A DNA stretch of 11,999 nt, from positions 1 to 11,999 of the forward strand of contig JBEIFV010000176.1 of NCBI GenBank assembly GCA_040382235.1, written 5' to 3'. How positions within the stretch are numbered: position 1 is the first letter of the stretch; the number at the start of each line of letters is the position of its first letter. The notes beneath the pieces were generated by a model that ran no database searches, had not been told where the DNA came from, and saw nothing but the letters and a program-made list of their open reading frames with translations. Below, one piece after another: positions 1 through 7,405 of this stretch. The DNA is from JAEUOS01 sp040382235 (GTDB taxonomy: Bacteria; Pseudomonadota; Gammaproteobacteria; Burkholderiales; JAEUOS01). The translations under genes and the position numbers were made by a program.

Positions 1-1395
1 CAAATCAAGTTTGGTCACCAGGGCGTTGAACTGGCGCGCCGAGGTCACGTCAGTGTGTTGCATCTTCAGAATCACGTCGCCGGTCCGCAGTCCGGCCCGC
101 GCTGCCGAGCCAGCAACTGCCTCGACCACTACGCCGCCTTCGACCTTGAGTTCGCGTCTCTTGGCTTCGGCAAGATCCGACACCACCAGCCCGATCGCAT
201 TGGGTGCCGCTTCCTTGTCCTTGCCGGGCGCCGGCGCCGGCCGTCCGGGTCGTTGCGCTACGCGGTCCGGTTCCATTTCGCCCAAGGTCAGCGATAGCTC
301 ACGTGCAGCCCCGTTGCGCCAAACCTGCACTGCCACTTTCTGGCCCGGCTTGGTGTTGCCGACAATGCGCGGCAGGTCGGTGTGCTTGTCCACCGGTTTG
401 CCGTCAAAGCGCAGAATCACGTCGCCCTCCTTGAGGCCGGCCTTCTCCGCAGCGGTATTAGGCAACACTTTCTCAACCACTGCCCCAGCGGCTGCTTTCA
501 GGCCCAGCGATTCCGCCACGTCCTTGGTAACAGCGCCTGGTTGGACGCCGAGGAAACCGCGCGTGACGCGGCCATTGGCGGCCAACTGGTCGCCCACCCG
601 CATTGCTTCGTCAATCGGAATGGCGAACGAAATGCCCTGGTATCCGCCCGAGCGACTGTAAATCATCGAATTGATGCCAACTACCTCGCCGCGCATGTTG
701 ATCAACGGGCCGCCGGAATTGCCGGGGTTGATCGCAACGTCAGTCTGGATAAATGGCACGTATTCGCCAGTGTCGCGCCCCTTGGCGCTGACGATTCCAG
801 CGGTGACGGTATTGTCCAGGTCAAACGGGGAACCGATGGCCATCACCCATTCACCGACCCGCAAACGTCCTGAATCACCGATGGTTACAAAAGGCAGACC
901 GGTCGCGTCTACCTTCACAATGGCTACGTCCGTGCGTTGATCCACACCCAGCACCCTGGCCTTGAATTCACGTTTGTCGGGAAGCCTGACGTAGATTTCA
1001 TCCGCACCGCGAACCACGTGCGCATTGGTCATGATGCGCCCGTCGGCTGAAAGTATGAATCCCGATCCGACGCCGGATGGCGTTTCCTCACCCCGCTGCT
1101 CGGGTGCCGGCCGCTCCCGGCGCGGACTGCGCTCGCCGCGCGGCGGACACATCCAGGGAAACAATTCACAAAACGGGTTGTCTTCGTCAGCCCCCTGCCC
1201 CCCGCGCGGTCCGGCCCGCCCGCCTGTGCCGGGGGCGGTTTGCGTGGTTCGGATATTGACCACCGCCGGCCCGACCTTGTCCACCAGATCGGTGAAGTCC
1301 GGCAACATGCGTGCCTGCGCGAACGCGTTGGAAACAGTGTGAAATGGCGTGAACAGGCAAGCGGCGAGTAACAAGGCTCGCAGGGGGCGTGACAT
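1..1395 (-). CDS. mucD: Do-family periplasmic serine protease MucD/DegQ (partial, C-terminus outside window)
   Basis: This is a periplasmic HtrA-type protease/chaperone that degrades misfolded envelope proteins and, in the AlgU/RpoE systems, damps the sigmaE response. I translated it by hand from ATG at 1395. It stays open for 465 residues to the left window edge, so the last part of PDZ2 is missing. Residues 1-28 are a signal peptide ending AQA. The trypsin-like domain shows the triad: His126 (TNAHVV), Asp156 (RTDVAIV) and Ser227 (NPGNSGGP). PDZ1 covers roughly residues 280-370, with RGFLGVQ and KAGLKEGD. A Pro/Ala/Lys linker (about 382-398) leads to PDZ2, with RAGLRTGD near 433-440. The start is supported by GAGGT a few bases upstream. 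The gene begins 43 bases after rseB and closes the rpoE-rseA-rseB-mucD set. Unusually, there is a Cys pair (C76, C83) in the N-terminal loop. Family assignment is firm; the name mucD rather than degQ rests on context. Confidence 0.95.
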   Translation of the reverse strand, partial: MSRPLRALLLAACLFTPFHTVSNAFAQARMLPDFTDLVDKVGPAVVNIRTTQTAPGTGGRAGPRGGQGADEDNPFCELFPWMCPPRGERSPRRERPAPEQRGEETPSGVGSGFILSADGRIMTNAHVVRGADEIYVRLPDKREFKARVLGVDQRTDVAIVKVDATGLPFVTIGDSGRLRVGEWVMAIGSPFDLDNTVTAGIVSAKGRDTGEYVPFIQTDVAINPGNSGGPLINMRGEVVGINSMIYSRSGGYQGISFAIPIDEAMRVGDQLAANGRVTRGFLGVQPGAVTKDVAESLGLKAAAGAVVEKVLPNTAAEKAGLKEGDVILRFDGKPVDKHTDLPRIVGNTKPGQKVAVQVWRNGAARELSLTLGEMEPDRVAQRPGRPAPAPGKDKEAAPNAIGLVVSDLAEAKRRELKVEGGVVVEAVAGSAARAGLRTGDVILKMQHTDVTSARQFNALVTKLDL

Positions 1396-1438
1396 GACTA
1401 CCTCAGGTTCTGATTGAAAGGATGAAGAGACACGAAAC

Positions 1439-2422
1439 CTACTTGGGCACAGGCCTGAATTCGATGGCCTGGGCGATGCGAGCTACGCATGCGGGCGGAG
1501 CTTCGCCGAGCACAGTGACAAGTTGGTCGCCGATGCGGCGCCGATACACGTTCACAGCGCCCTGATTGGTGGAGCCTTCATACGTTTGCACCCCGTCGCG
1601 CAATGGCTCGAGGAAAACCGAAACGGAAGCCAATCCGTCGGAAAACACCACCTGGCCGACCTCGACCTGACCAATACCGCGACGCACCTCGAGCACTTTG
1701 CGAAAGCCAGGCAGAGGACTTTCGATGTGCCAGCCGACATCGCTCCCACGCCAACTGGACACCGCTGGTGCCGAGGTGCGCCAGTCGCGCCCGCCGATCG
1801 GCTTGGCGAGGCGAGCCTGAAACCGTTCGGCTGTGCCCCCAATTTCAACCTGCGAGAAAGCGATCTGCTCGACCACCTGGCCTTTCTCGTTGATCATTTG
1901 CGCCTTGAGCAAAAGCGCACTGCCGAGATCGGCCCACAATTTGTGGCTGTAACGCATTTTGTCCTTGGGTTCCAGAATCAAGGTTTGACACTCGACGCCT
2001 GCCACCCTGTCGATTTCGCCTTTACGTATCTCGTACTGCTCGCCGATATGGGAAACCTGTTCGCTCAAAAGCGCGGGGAAACTGCCCTTGTATGTTCGCT
2101 TCTCGACCAAAACGGTCTTGGTCCCGGGAAAATATGACTTGACCTGGTCATTGTGGCGAACGATCACCAATGCCGCTCCATCGAGCATCTCGATGCGTTC
2201 CCGGTGATTGCTGCCCTCGACGGTGTGCGTGGTGCGGGAGGTCTGCGGCTGCCCACCGTGCTGCACGTAAACGAAGGTGCCGGAATAGTTCAGACGCTGC
2301 GCGGCCTGCTGGATACGTTGCAACCATTGCATGGCATCGGACGCGGGTTGCTGCGCAAGCACGCTTGCCGGCGACACTGTCAGCCAAAGCAGCCATCCGC
2401 ACCACACCAGCGGGCATTTCAT
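1439..2422 (-). CDS. rseB: Sigma-E regulatory protein RseB/MucB
   Basis: RseB is a periplasmic protein that binds the anti-sigma factor RseA, shields it from cleavage, and senses envelope damage through mislocalised lipids or LPS (family knowledge). The 327-residue product starts at the ATG at 2422, five bases after the rseA stop. An open frame continues upstream to 2638, but that stretch lies inside rseA and encodes basic low-complexity sequence before the signal peptide, so the internal ATG is chosen. Residues 1-23 form a signal peptide with a Trp/Leu-rich core ending VLA. The N-terminal LolA-like domain (about 24-205) includes LNYSGTFVYVQ near 44-54 and YFPGTKTVLVEKR near 97-109. The C-terminal domain (about 225-325) carries GWHIESPLPGFRK near 230-242 and ends with an LGEAPPA segment. 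No lipobox is seen. The Shine-Dalgarno is weak, suggesting coupling to rseA translation. Confidence 0.93.
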   Translation of the reverse strand: MKCPLVWCGWLLWLTVSPASVLAQQPASDAMQWLQRIQQAAQRLNYSGTFVYVQHGGQPQTSRTTHTVEGSNHRERIEMLDGAALVIVRHNDQVKSYFPGTKTVLVEKRTYKGSFPALLSEQVSHIGEQYEIRKGEIDRVAGVECQTLILEPKDKMRYSHKLWADLGSALLLKAQMINEKGQVVEQIAFSQVEIGGTAERFQARLAKPIGGRDWRTSAPAVSSWRGSDVGWHIESPLPGFRKVLEVRRGIGQVEVGQVVFSDGLASVSVFLEPLRDGVQTYEGSTNQGAVNVYRRRIGDQLVTVLGEAPPACVARIAQAIEFRPVPK

Positions 2423-2427
2423 AAGGC

Positions 2428-2967
2428 CTAGCGTCCGCTGTCGAAAGTGACACTTTGGACCACGCCGCCGCCATGATACGCCGCGACGCTGCTTGAGTAC
2501 TGACGATGCGCCTCGACGTACCCGCTTGCCACCCGCGGCGCCGGTGGCGGGGCCGAGCTCGCCACAACCGCAGCTGGCGCACCCGCTGGCGCGGCCGCTA
2601 TCTGTTCCTGTGCGAAGCGCAATTGTGGCAAGGCCCATGCGACGGCGACAACGGCTGCGGCCGCCGCAGCTAGCGACGCCGGTCGACGCCAGCGTGAGGA
2701 ATACGCGTTCGCACTGACCATTGGTACCACCAAATGGTGCGGCTCAAGCGCAAGCTGCGCGGCAAGCTTGTTTGCCAAAACCGCAGAATGACAACCCATG
2801 TCGTCGCTGCGCAACACGTCCCCTATGCAGTGGTAAACACCCCAGTCGTCGGACAACTGGGAACGCGACCGCAATGCTGTCAGCATGCCCGCAGCCTCGG
2901 GGGCGTCGGATTCACCGTCGATCAACGCCGACAAAAGTTCGCGTTCTTCAGCCAAATGCGGTGCCAT
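2428..2967 (-). CDS. rseA: Anti-sigma-E factor RseA/MucA
   Basis: This single-pass inner-membrane anti-sigma factor holds RpoE inactive until regulated proteolysis releases it. The 179-residue product starts at the ATG at 2967, preceded by GGAG six bases away. A longer frame runs up to 3093 but overlaps rpoE and adds no family sequence. The cytoplasmic sigma-binding domain has the hallmarks ELLSALIDGE (10-19 region) and WGVYHCIGDVLRSD (about 42-55), which match RseA_N. A membrane segment of Ala/Val (about 97-115) follows the basic stretch SSRWRRP. The periplasmic tail is Ala/Pro-rich rather than Gln-rich and ends in a Gly/Ser-containing tail. The gene sits between rpoE (23-base gap) and rseB (5-base gap), the classic order. 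I cannot locate the DegS-type cleavage site with confidence, because the periplasmic part is poorly conserved between groups. Confidence 0.93.
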   Translation of the reverse strand: MAPHLAEERELLSALIDGESDAPEAAGMLTALRSRSQLSDDWGVYHCIGDVLRSDDMGCHSAVLANKLAAQLALEPHHLVVPMVSANAYSSRWRRPASLAAAAAAVVAVAWALPQLRFAQEQIAAAPAGAPAAVVASSAPPPAPRVASGYVEAHRQYSSSVAAYHGGGVVQSVTFDSGR

Positions 2968-2990
2968 TTCAGTCTCCGTCCATTCCGCGC

Positions 2991-3590
2991 TTACCAGCGC
3001 TGGTCCTTGTTGGTCCCCAGAAGGGGCCGTAAGTCGGTGGCAATCGCCTCGCGTGCCCGGAATATGCGCGACCTCACTGTGCCGATCGGGCAATCCATCA
3101 GTTCGGCGATTTCGTCATAACTCATGCCTTCGACCTCACGCAAGGTGATCGCGGTGCGCAGCTCTTCCGGCAATTTGTCCATGGCCGCGTTGACAGTCAT
3201 AGCCACCTGGCGCGACATCAGAATCGATTCAGGGGTGTTGATATCTCTTAGTTGCCCCGCATCCTCAAAAGTTTCCGCTTCTTCGGCGTCTTTTTCTGTG
3301 TTCGTAGGGGCGCGCCTCCCTTGCGCCACCAGGAAATTCTTCGCTGTGTTGACTCCAATTCGGTACAGCCAGGTGTAAAACGCAGATTCGCCGCGAAACT
3401 GCGGCAACGCACGATAGGCCTTGATGAACGCCTCCTGCGCGACATCTTCAACTTCGGCCGAGTCGCGCACGATGCGGGATATCAGTCGCACCAGCTTGCG
3501 CTGGTACTTTGCAACCAGTAGTTCGAACGCATGCTTGTCACCGCGCTGCGCTCTTTCAACCAGAAGCTGGTCAACATCACGTTCGGACAA
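2991..3590 (-). CDS. rpoE: ECF RNA polymerase sigma factor RpoE/AlgU (TTG start)
   Basis: This extracytoplasmic-stress sigma factor directs RNA polymerase to envelope-repair genes. The 199-residue product has region 2 at about 24-92, with DVAQEAFIKAYRALPQFRGE near 49-68 followed by SAFYTWLYRIG, nearly the AlgU/RpoE consensus. Region 4 spans about 135-190, with the helix-turn-helix around MSYDEIAELMDCPIGTVRSR (156-175). The start codon is TTG at 3588-3590. It is chosen because the protein then begins MSERDVDQLLVERAQRGDK, the pattern I know from betaproteobacterial RpoE. The upstream in-frame codons contain no better start. A G-rich stretch (GGGTGGGCGG) directly precedes it as a possible ribosome-binding site. 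It lies 69 bases after the YgfX-like gene and 23 bases before rseA. No convincing sigmaE-type promoter (GAACTT/TCTGA) is visible just upstream, so it may be read from the fab operon or from a promoter I cannot identify. Confidence 0.96.
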   Translation of the reverse strand: MSERDVDQLLVERAQRGDKHAFELLVAKYQRKLVRLISRIVRDSAEVEDVAQEAFIKAYRALPQFRGESAFYTWLYRIGVNTAKNFLVAQGRRAPTNTEKDAEEAETFEDAGQLRDINTPESILMSRQVAMTVNAAMDKLPEELRTAITLREVEGMSYDEIAELMDCPIGTVRSRIFRAREAIATDLRPLLGTNKDQRW

Positions 3591-3659
3591 CCGCCCACCC
3601 TGTTCAATTTGGATTGCACCAAGACCAGCCGCGTTGGCGCTTGACTTCGAGCGCCGCGG

Positions 3660-4103
3660 TCAGGACCCCTGCCCGGCATCGGGGGCGGCGTGCCGCAAAC
3701 GCACGCGCAAGCGCCTGAAAGCATCAGATCCGGCTCCGGCTCGCGTAACTGCCAGCCCGAATTCGGATGCTGTGTCGCAGCGAAAGTTCAAGAAAACCAC
3801 TTGCGGCATAACGACTGTCTTGCGCGCAAACAACGCGACACGCGTGCCCCCGTCGCAGGCGCCGTACCAATCGCCATCCGCTGAATGGATAAGACCGGGA
3901 ATGCGCGCGGCACGCGCCTCAGCACGGCCTCGGCTCATCAATGCAAACCCGATCGGAAAGGCACCGACGGCGGCGAATCCGGGAGCGACCAGTACAAGCC
4001 ACACTTCAACGACAGCGGCCATGCATGCTGCGCCCCACCACAAGCGCAGCAACTTCGCTGGCTGACCAAGCGCCAGGTCGCGTACAAACGCGCCATCGGG
4101 CAT
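3660..4103 (-). CDS. Small inner-membrane protein, YgfX (CptA, DUF1434)-like
   Basis: The 147-residue protein begins at the ATG at 4103, six bases after the fabF stop, which suggests translational coupling. It has two hydrophobic segments near the N-terminus (about 19-41 and 43-56). A soluble C-terminal part follows, with DGDWYGACDGG (about 76-86), a short hydrophobic strand VVMPQVVFLNFR (about 97-108) and a basic end DAFRRLRVRLRHA (127-139). Two membrane helices, then a Trp-containing strand, an LxFR-type strand and a final FRRLRVxLR motif are the layout of the YgfX family. In Escherichia coli YgfX is encoded with SdhE and was reported to interact with MreB and FtsZ. No sdhE gene is present here, so that role cannot be carried over. 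The same position between fabF and rpoE is common in Betaproteobacteria (from memory). Assignment rests on motif order, not a search. Confidence 0.65.
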   Translation of the reverse strand: MPDGAFVRDLALGQPAKLLRLWWGAACMAAVVEVWLVLVAPGFAAVGAFPIGFALMSRGRAEARAARIPGLIHSADGDWYGACDGGTRVALFARKTVVMPQVVFLNFRCDTASEFGLAVTRAGAGSDAFRRLRVRLRHAAPDAGQGS

Positions 4104-4109
4104 GGTCGC

Positions 4110-5357
4110 TCAGACTCGCGCAAAGACCAGGGTGCTGTTTGTGCCACCGAAACCGAACGAATTCGACACCGCCGCCCGGATCGGCATATCACGCGCCGTA
4201 TTGGCGCAGTAATCGAGATCGCACTCCGGATCCTGATTGAAGATATTGATGGTCGGGGGAGAAACCTGGCGCTGCACGGCAAGCGCCGAGAACACCGCTT
4301 CGATACCACCTGCGGCACCCAGCAAATGGCCGGTCATCGACTTGGTTGAATTGACGACCAGTTTTCGCGCATGGTCGCCGAAAGCGGACTTGACCGCTTC
4401 GGTCTCGTTCTTGTCGCCCAGCGGGGTGGATGTGCCGTGCGCGTTGACATAATCGATCTGGTCCGGATTCATGCCCGCATTGCGCAGCGCGTTTTGCATC
4501 GAACGGCGCGGCCCGCTCTGGTTCGGCGCGGTTATGTGAAATGCATCACCGGAAAGTCCGTAGCCAGCCAATTCGCAGTAAACGCGCGCGCCGCGCGCAC
4601 GGGCATGCTCGTATTCTTCGAGCACCACCGCACCCGCACCTTCGCCGAGCACAAAGCCGTCGCGATCACGGTCCCACGGCCGGCTGGCCGTAGTCGGGTC
4701 GTCGTTGCGTGCGGACAGCGCGCGCGCGGACGCGAATCCGCCGATAGCCAGTTGCGTGATGGTCGATTCGGCTCCACCTGCCAGCATGACATCGGCATCG
4801 CCATACTCGATCAGTCGCGCAGACTCGCCAATGCAGTGATTGCCGGTCGCACAAGCGCTGACGCACGCGAGGTTCGGGCCTTTGAGCCCGAACATGATCG
4901 AAAGATGTCCGGAAATCAGGTTGATGATCGATGCCGGGATGAAGAACGGCGAGATGCGTCGCGCCCCCCGCTGCAACATGACCGAATGCATTTCCTCGAT
5001 CATCGGCAGGCCGCCAATCCCGGAGCCGATATTCACGCCCATTTGCTCGCTGTTGGCATCGTTGACCACGATGCCGCTGTCACGAAACGCCTGCATCCCT
5101 GCCGCGATACCGTAGTGGATGAAGAGGTCCATGTGGCGCGCTTCCTTGGCCGGCATGTAATCCTCGACCGAGAAACCCTTGACTTCACCGGCGATGTGAC
5201 AGGAAATCGGCAACTTCTCGTCTTCAGGGTCAAAGCGCGCGATACGCGCAATACCCGATTTGCCCGCGAGCAGGTTGGCCCAAGCTTCATCCACACCATT
5301 ACCTATCGGGCTCACTATGCCCAGTCCAGTCACCACAACCCTGCGTTTGGCCGTCAT
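4110..5357 (-). CDS. fabF: Beta-ketoacyl-ACP synthase II (FabF)
   Basis: FabF condenses malonyl-ACP with acyl-ACP in the elongation cycle of type II fatty-acid synthesis (cytoplasm). The 415-residue product, close to the 413 of Escherichia coli FabF, starts MTAKRRVVVTGLG at the ATG at 5357. A frame extending to a TTG at 5399 would overlap the acpP stop and adds residues not found in the family. The Cys-His-His triad is intact: Cys169 in VSACATG, His307 in NAHGTSTPLGD and His344 in KSMTGHLLGAAG, with Lys339. The C-terminus carries NSFGFGGTNS (399-408), the glycine-rich loop of the active site. It follows acpP after 38 bases, the conserved acpP-fabF pairing, and is followed directly by the YgfX-like gene. 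A GTGGGA stretch a few bases before the start may serve as ribosome-binding site. Confidence 0.97.
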   Translation of the reverse strand: MTAKRRVVVTGLGIVSPIGNGVDEAWANLLAGKSGIARIARFDPEDEKLPISCHIAGEVKGFSVEDYMPAKEARHMDLFIHYGIAAGMQAFRDSGIVVNDANSEQMGVNIGSGIGGLPMIEEMHSVMLQRGARRISPFFIPASIINLISGHLSIMFGLKGPNLACVSACATGNHCIGESARLIEYGDADVMLAGGAESTITQLAIGGFASARALSARNDDPTTASRPWDRDRDGFVLGEGAGAVVLEEYEHARARGARVYCELAGYGLSGDAFHITAPNQSGPRRSMQNALRNAGMNPDQIDYVNAHGTSTPLGDKNETEAVKSAFGDHARKLVVNSTKSMTGHLLGAAGGIEAVFSALAVQRQVSPPTINIFNQDPECDLDYCANTARDMPIRAAVSNSFGFGGTNSTLVFARV

Positions 5358-5395
5358 AAATCCCACTGTGATGCTCCCCGGGGCGAATGCGCTTG

Positions 5396-5635
5396 TCAAG
5401 CCTTCTTGTGGGAGCTGATGTAGTCGATCGCCTGCTGCACGGTGGTGATTTTCTCGGCCTCTTCGTCGGGAATTTCGGTCTCGAATTCGTCCTCGAGCGC
5501 CATCACCAGTTCAACGGTGTCCAGCGAGTCGGCACCCAGGTCGTCAACGAAGGACGATTCGATCTTGATCTCTGCCTCGTTGACGCCCAACTGCTCGGCG
5601 ACAATCTTTTTCACGCGTTGTTCGATGTTGTCCAT
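5396..5635 (-). CDS. acpP: Acyl carrier protein
   Basis: AcpP carries growing acyl chains on a 4'-phosphopantetheine arm for fatty-acid, phospholipid and lipid A synthesis. The product is 79 residues, strongly acidic, with the modification site Ser37 in the DLGADSLDTVEL motif (32-43). The acidic recognition helix II follows directly (Asp/Glu at 39, 42, 48-50), the partner-binding face for Fab enzymes. The start at 5635 is supported by a strong Shine-Dalgarno (GGAAGGAG, nine bases before ATG). A separate promoter-like sequence lies in the 103-base gap after fabG, in line with the high AcpP demand of cells. It sits between fabG and fabF as in many Proteobacteria. Confidence 0.98.
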   Translation of the reverse strand: MDNIEQRVKKIVAEQLGVNEAEIKIESSFVDDLGADSLDTVELVMALEDEFETEIPDEEAEKITTVQQAIDYISSHKKA

Positions 5636-5677
5636 GCTGAAAAACTCCTTCCCGTACGTGGATATGAAAGCGCGCGA

Positions 5678-5686
5678 ATTCTAGCA
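5678..5686 (-). promoter_or_regulatory. Putative extended -10 promoter for acpP
   Basis: Read on the minus strand, the fabG-acpP gap contains TGCTAGAAT, an extended -10 element (TGN followed by TAGAAT). It would start transcription near 5671, about 35 bases before the acpP ATG. The hexamer 17 bases upstream (TCGGGC) does not resemble TTGACA, which is tolerated by extended -10 promoters. acpP commonly has an internal promoter in fab clusters (family knowledge). Identification is by eye only. Confidence 0.45.
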
Positions 5687-5716
5687 GCTTTGCCTCTGCG
5701 GCCCGATTGACATTTT

Positions 5717-5731
5717 GCACACTCGGTGTGC
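5717..5731. repeat. Short perfect inverted repeat after fabG stop
   Basis: GCACAC and GTGTGC form a six-base-pair hairpin with a three-base loop, eight bases past the fabG stop codon. On the minus strand it is followed by AAAATG rather than a T-run, so it is not a standard intrinsic terminator. It could be an RNA-processing or 3'-end stabilising stem, or chance. Confidence 0.3.
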
Positions 5732-5738
5732 CAGGCGC

Positions 5739-6479
5739 TCACATGTACATGCCGCCATTGACGTGAATGGTGCTGCCGGTGATGTATCCGGCTTCGGTAC
5801 CGGCCAGAAACGCCACCGCCGCTGCTACCTCCTCGACCATGCCCAGACGGCCCAGCGGCACCTGCGCCAGCAGCGCCGTGGTCTGCGCCTGGCTCAGACC
5901 GCGCGTCATGTCGGTGTCGATAAAGCCGGGCGCGACACAATTGACGGTAATGTTGCGGCTGCCGATCTCGCGCGCCAGCGCCCGGCTCAAGCCTGCGACC
6001 CCCGCCTTGGCCGCCGCATAGTTGGCCTGACCGGGATTGCCCGCATGCCCCACTACTGACGTGACATTGATGATGCGGCCGGTCTTGGCCTTCATCATGT
6101 CACGCATCACCGCACGGCTCAAGCGAAACACGGCATCGAGATTGGTCTGCATGACAACTGACCAGTCATCGTCCTTCATGCGCATAGCCAACTGGTCGCG
6201 GGTGATGCCGGCATTGTTGACCAGTATCGAAACGGCGCCGAACGCCTGCTTGATTTCCTCGATAAGCGGCACAATCCGGTCGATGTGGTTGACATCGAGC
6301 TCGCGTCCCGCGCCACGCACCCCCGCATCGCGCAAGTTCGCATCGATCGCCGCGGCACCGGCCGCGGTGGTCGCCGTGCCGATCACGATAGCGCCGGCGG
6401 CACCGAGGCGCGCCGCAACAGCTTGTCCAATCCCGCGCGAGGCGCCGGTTACCAGTGCCACATTTCCATCCAGTTTCAT
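5739..6479 (-). CDS. fabG: 3-oxoacyl-ACP reductase (FabG)
   Basis: FabG reduces beta-ketoacyl-ACP to beta-hydroxyacyl-ACP with NADPH, the first reduction of each fatty-acid cycle. It is a 246-residue short-chain dehydrogenase/reductase with the cofactor motif TGASRGIG (11-18), NNAG (88-91), and catalytic Ser141, Tyr154 and Lys158 (the YAAAK segment). The family C-terminus GSTIHVNGGMYM is present. The start at the ATG at 6479 overlaps the fabD stop as ATGA and has GGAGG seven bases upstream. An in-frame extension as far as 6875 lies within fabD and encodes no family sequence, so it is rejected. Translational coupling with fabD is likely. The many close SDR paralogues in genomes make FabG identity depend on context, which here is decisive. 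Confidence 0.97.
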   Translation of the reverse strand: MKLDGNVALVTGASRGIGQAVAARLGAAGAIVIGTATTAAGAAAIDANLRDAGVRGAGRELDVNHIDRIVPLIEEIKQAFGAVSILVNNAGITRDQLAMRMKDDDWSVVMQTNLDAVFRLSRAVMRDMMKAKTGRIINVTSVVGHAGNPGQANYAAAKAGVAGLSRALAREIGSRNITVNCVAPGFIDTDMTRGLSQAQTTALLAQVPLGRLGMVEEVAAAVAFLAGTEAGYITGSTIHVNGGMYM

Positions 6480-7405
6480 GCCACAGCCTCCAGGCTCGCG
6501 GTGAGCGATTCGGCGTCGTTGACAGCCAGGGCAACCAACTCCGGGGCGATGCGTTTGACAAGCCCCTGCAGAACCTTGCCCGGCCCGATCTCGACCACAT
6601 GAGTAACGCCGGCAGCTTGCATGGCCTGGACGGTTTCCACCCAGCGCACCGGATTGGCCGCCTGTAACGCCAGCGCTGCGCGGATCGCGGCCGGGTCGGC
6701 ATGCATGGCCACGTCGACATTGTGTATCACCGGCACGGCCGGCGCAGCGATGGTGAGGCCCTGCAGACGCTGGCGCAGTTGCTCCGCCGCGGGTTTGAGA
6801 AGCGAAGAGTGAAACGGCGCGGATACCGGCAGTGGCAGCGCCCGCTTGGCGCCACGCGTCTTGGCGACGACACACGCGCGTTCGACAGCCGATTTCTGCC
6901 CGGCAATCACAATCTGCGTCTGGTCGTTGAAATTGACCGCCTCGACCACGTCACCCTGCGCCGCTTCCGCGCAGGCCGCACGCACCGCGTCGGCATCCAG
7001 GCCCATGATCACCGCCATGCCGCCGGACCCGATCGGCACCGCCTCCTGCATAGCCTGGGCGCGAAAACGCACCAGCGGCACGGCGTCGACAAACTGCAGC
7101 GCACCAGCGGCCACCAGGGCGGTGTACTCCCCCAGGGAGTGCCCAGCCATGAGCGCCGCGGGCGGACCGCCAGCCGCCTGCCAGGCGCGATACATCGAGT
7201 ATCCCGAAACCAGCATCAGCGGCTGCGTGTTGACCGTTGCGTTGAGCGTTTCGGGCGCACCGGTTTCAACCAGATCCCACAGGTCCTGGCCCAGCACCGC
7301 TGACGCCTCGGCAAACGTGTCACGCACGATTGCCGAGGCGGCAAAGCCCTGCATCATGCCCTGCTTCTGCGAGCCCTGGCCCGGAAATACAATCGCGATT
7401 TTCAT
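6476..7405 (-). CDS. fabD: Malonyl-CoA:ACP transacylase (FabD)
   Basis: FabD moves malonyl groups from CoA to ACP, supplying the extender unit for FabH and FabF. The 309-residue product has the expected features: FPGQGSQ (7-13) with the oxyanion Gln, catalytic Ser90 in GHSLGE, Arg115, and His199 in SAPFHS. NPVRW (251-255) and EIGPGKVL (272-279) are typical of the C-terminal part. The length is like Escherichia coli FabD (309). The start at the ATG at 7405 overlaps the fabH stop as ATGA and has GGAG six bases before it. A start at 7432 would lie inside fabH and only adds nine unrelated residues. Four-base overlaps on both sides indicate coupled translation of fabH-fabD-fabG. Confidence 0.97.
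   Translation of the reverse strand: MKIAIVFPGQGSQKQGMMQGFAASAIVRDTFAEASAVLGQDLWDLVETGAPETLNATVNTQPLMLVSGYSMYRAWQAAGGPPAALMAGHSLGEYTALVAAGALQFVDAVPLVRFRAQAMQEAVPIGSGGMAVIMGLDADAVRAACAEAAQGDVVEAVNFNDQTQIVIAGQKSAVERACVVAKTRGAKRALPLPVSAPFHSSLLKPAAEQLRQRLQGLTIAAPAVPVIHNVDVAMHADPAAIRAALALQAANPVRWVETVQAMQAAGVTHVVEIGPGKVLQGLVKRIAPELVALAVNDAESLTASLEAVA

Noticed and set aside
2423..2638. Upstream extension of rseB
   Set aside because: Lies wholly inside rseA in another frame and would put basic, low-complexity sequence before a clear signal peptide.
3591..3720. sigmaE-type autoregulatory promoter before rpoE
   Set aside because: The nearest match, GAAGTC, lacks a TCTGA-like -10 at 16-17 bases, so I cannot support it.
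3421..4065. Plus-strand 214-codon frame opposite rpoE and the YgfX-like gene
   Set aside because: Low-complexity Ser/Arg/Ala composition and antisense to genes with family motifs.
4371..5423. Plus-strand 350-codon frame opposite fabF
   Set aside because: It is antisense to a complete fabF with all catalytic residues and carries Arg/His-rich sequence with no family features. It is a typical GC-rich shadow frame.
6480..6875. Upstream extension of fabG
   Set aside because: Overlaps fabD in another frame; the internal ATG has a strong ribosome-binding site and starts at the family N-terminus.
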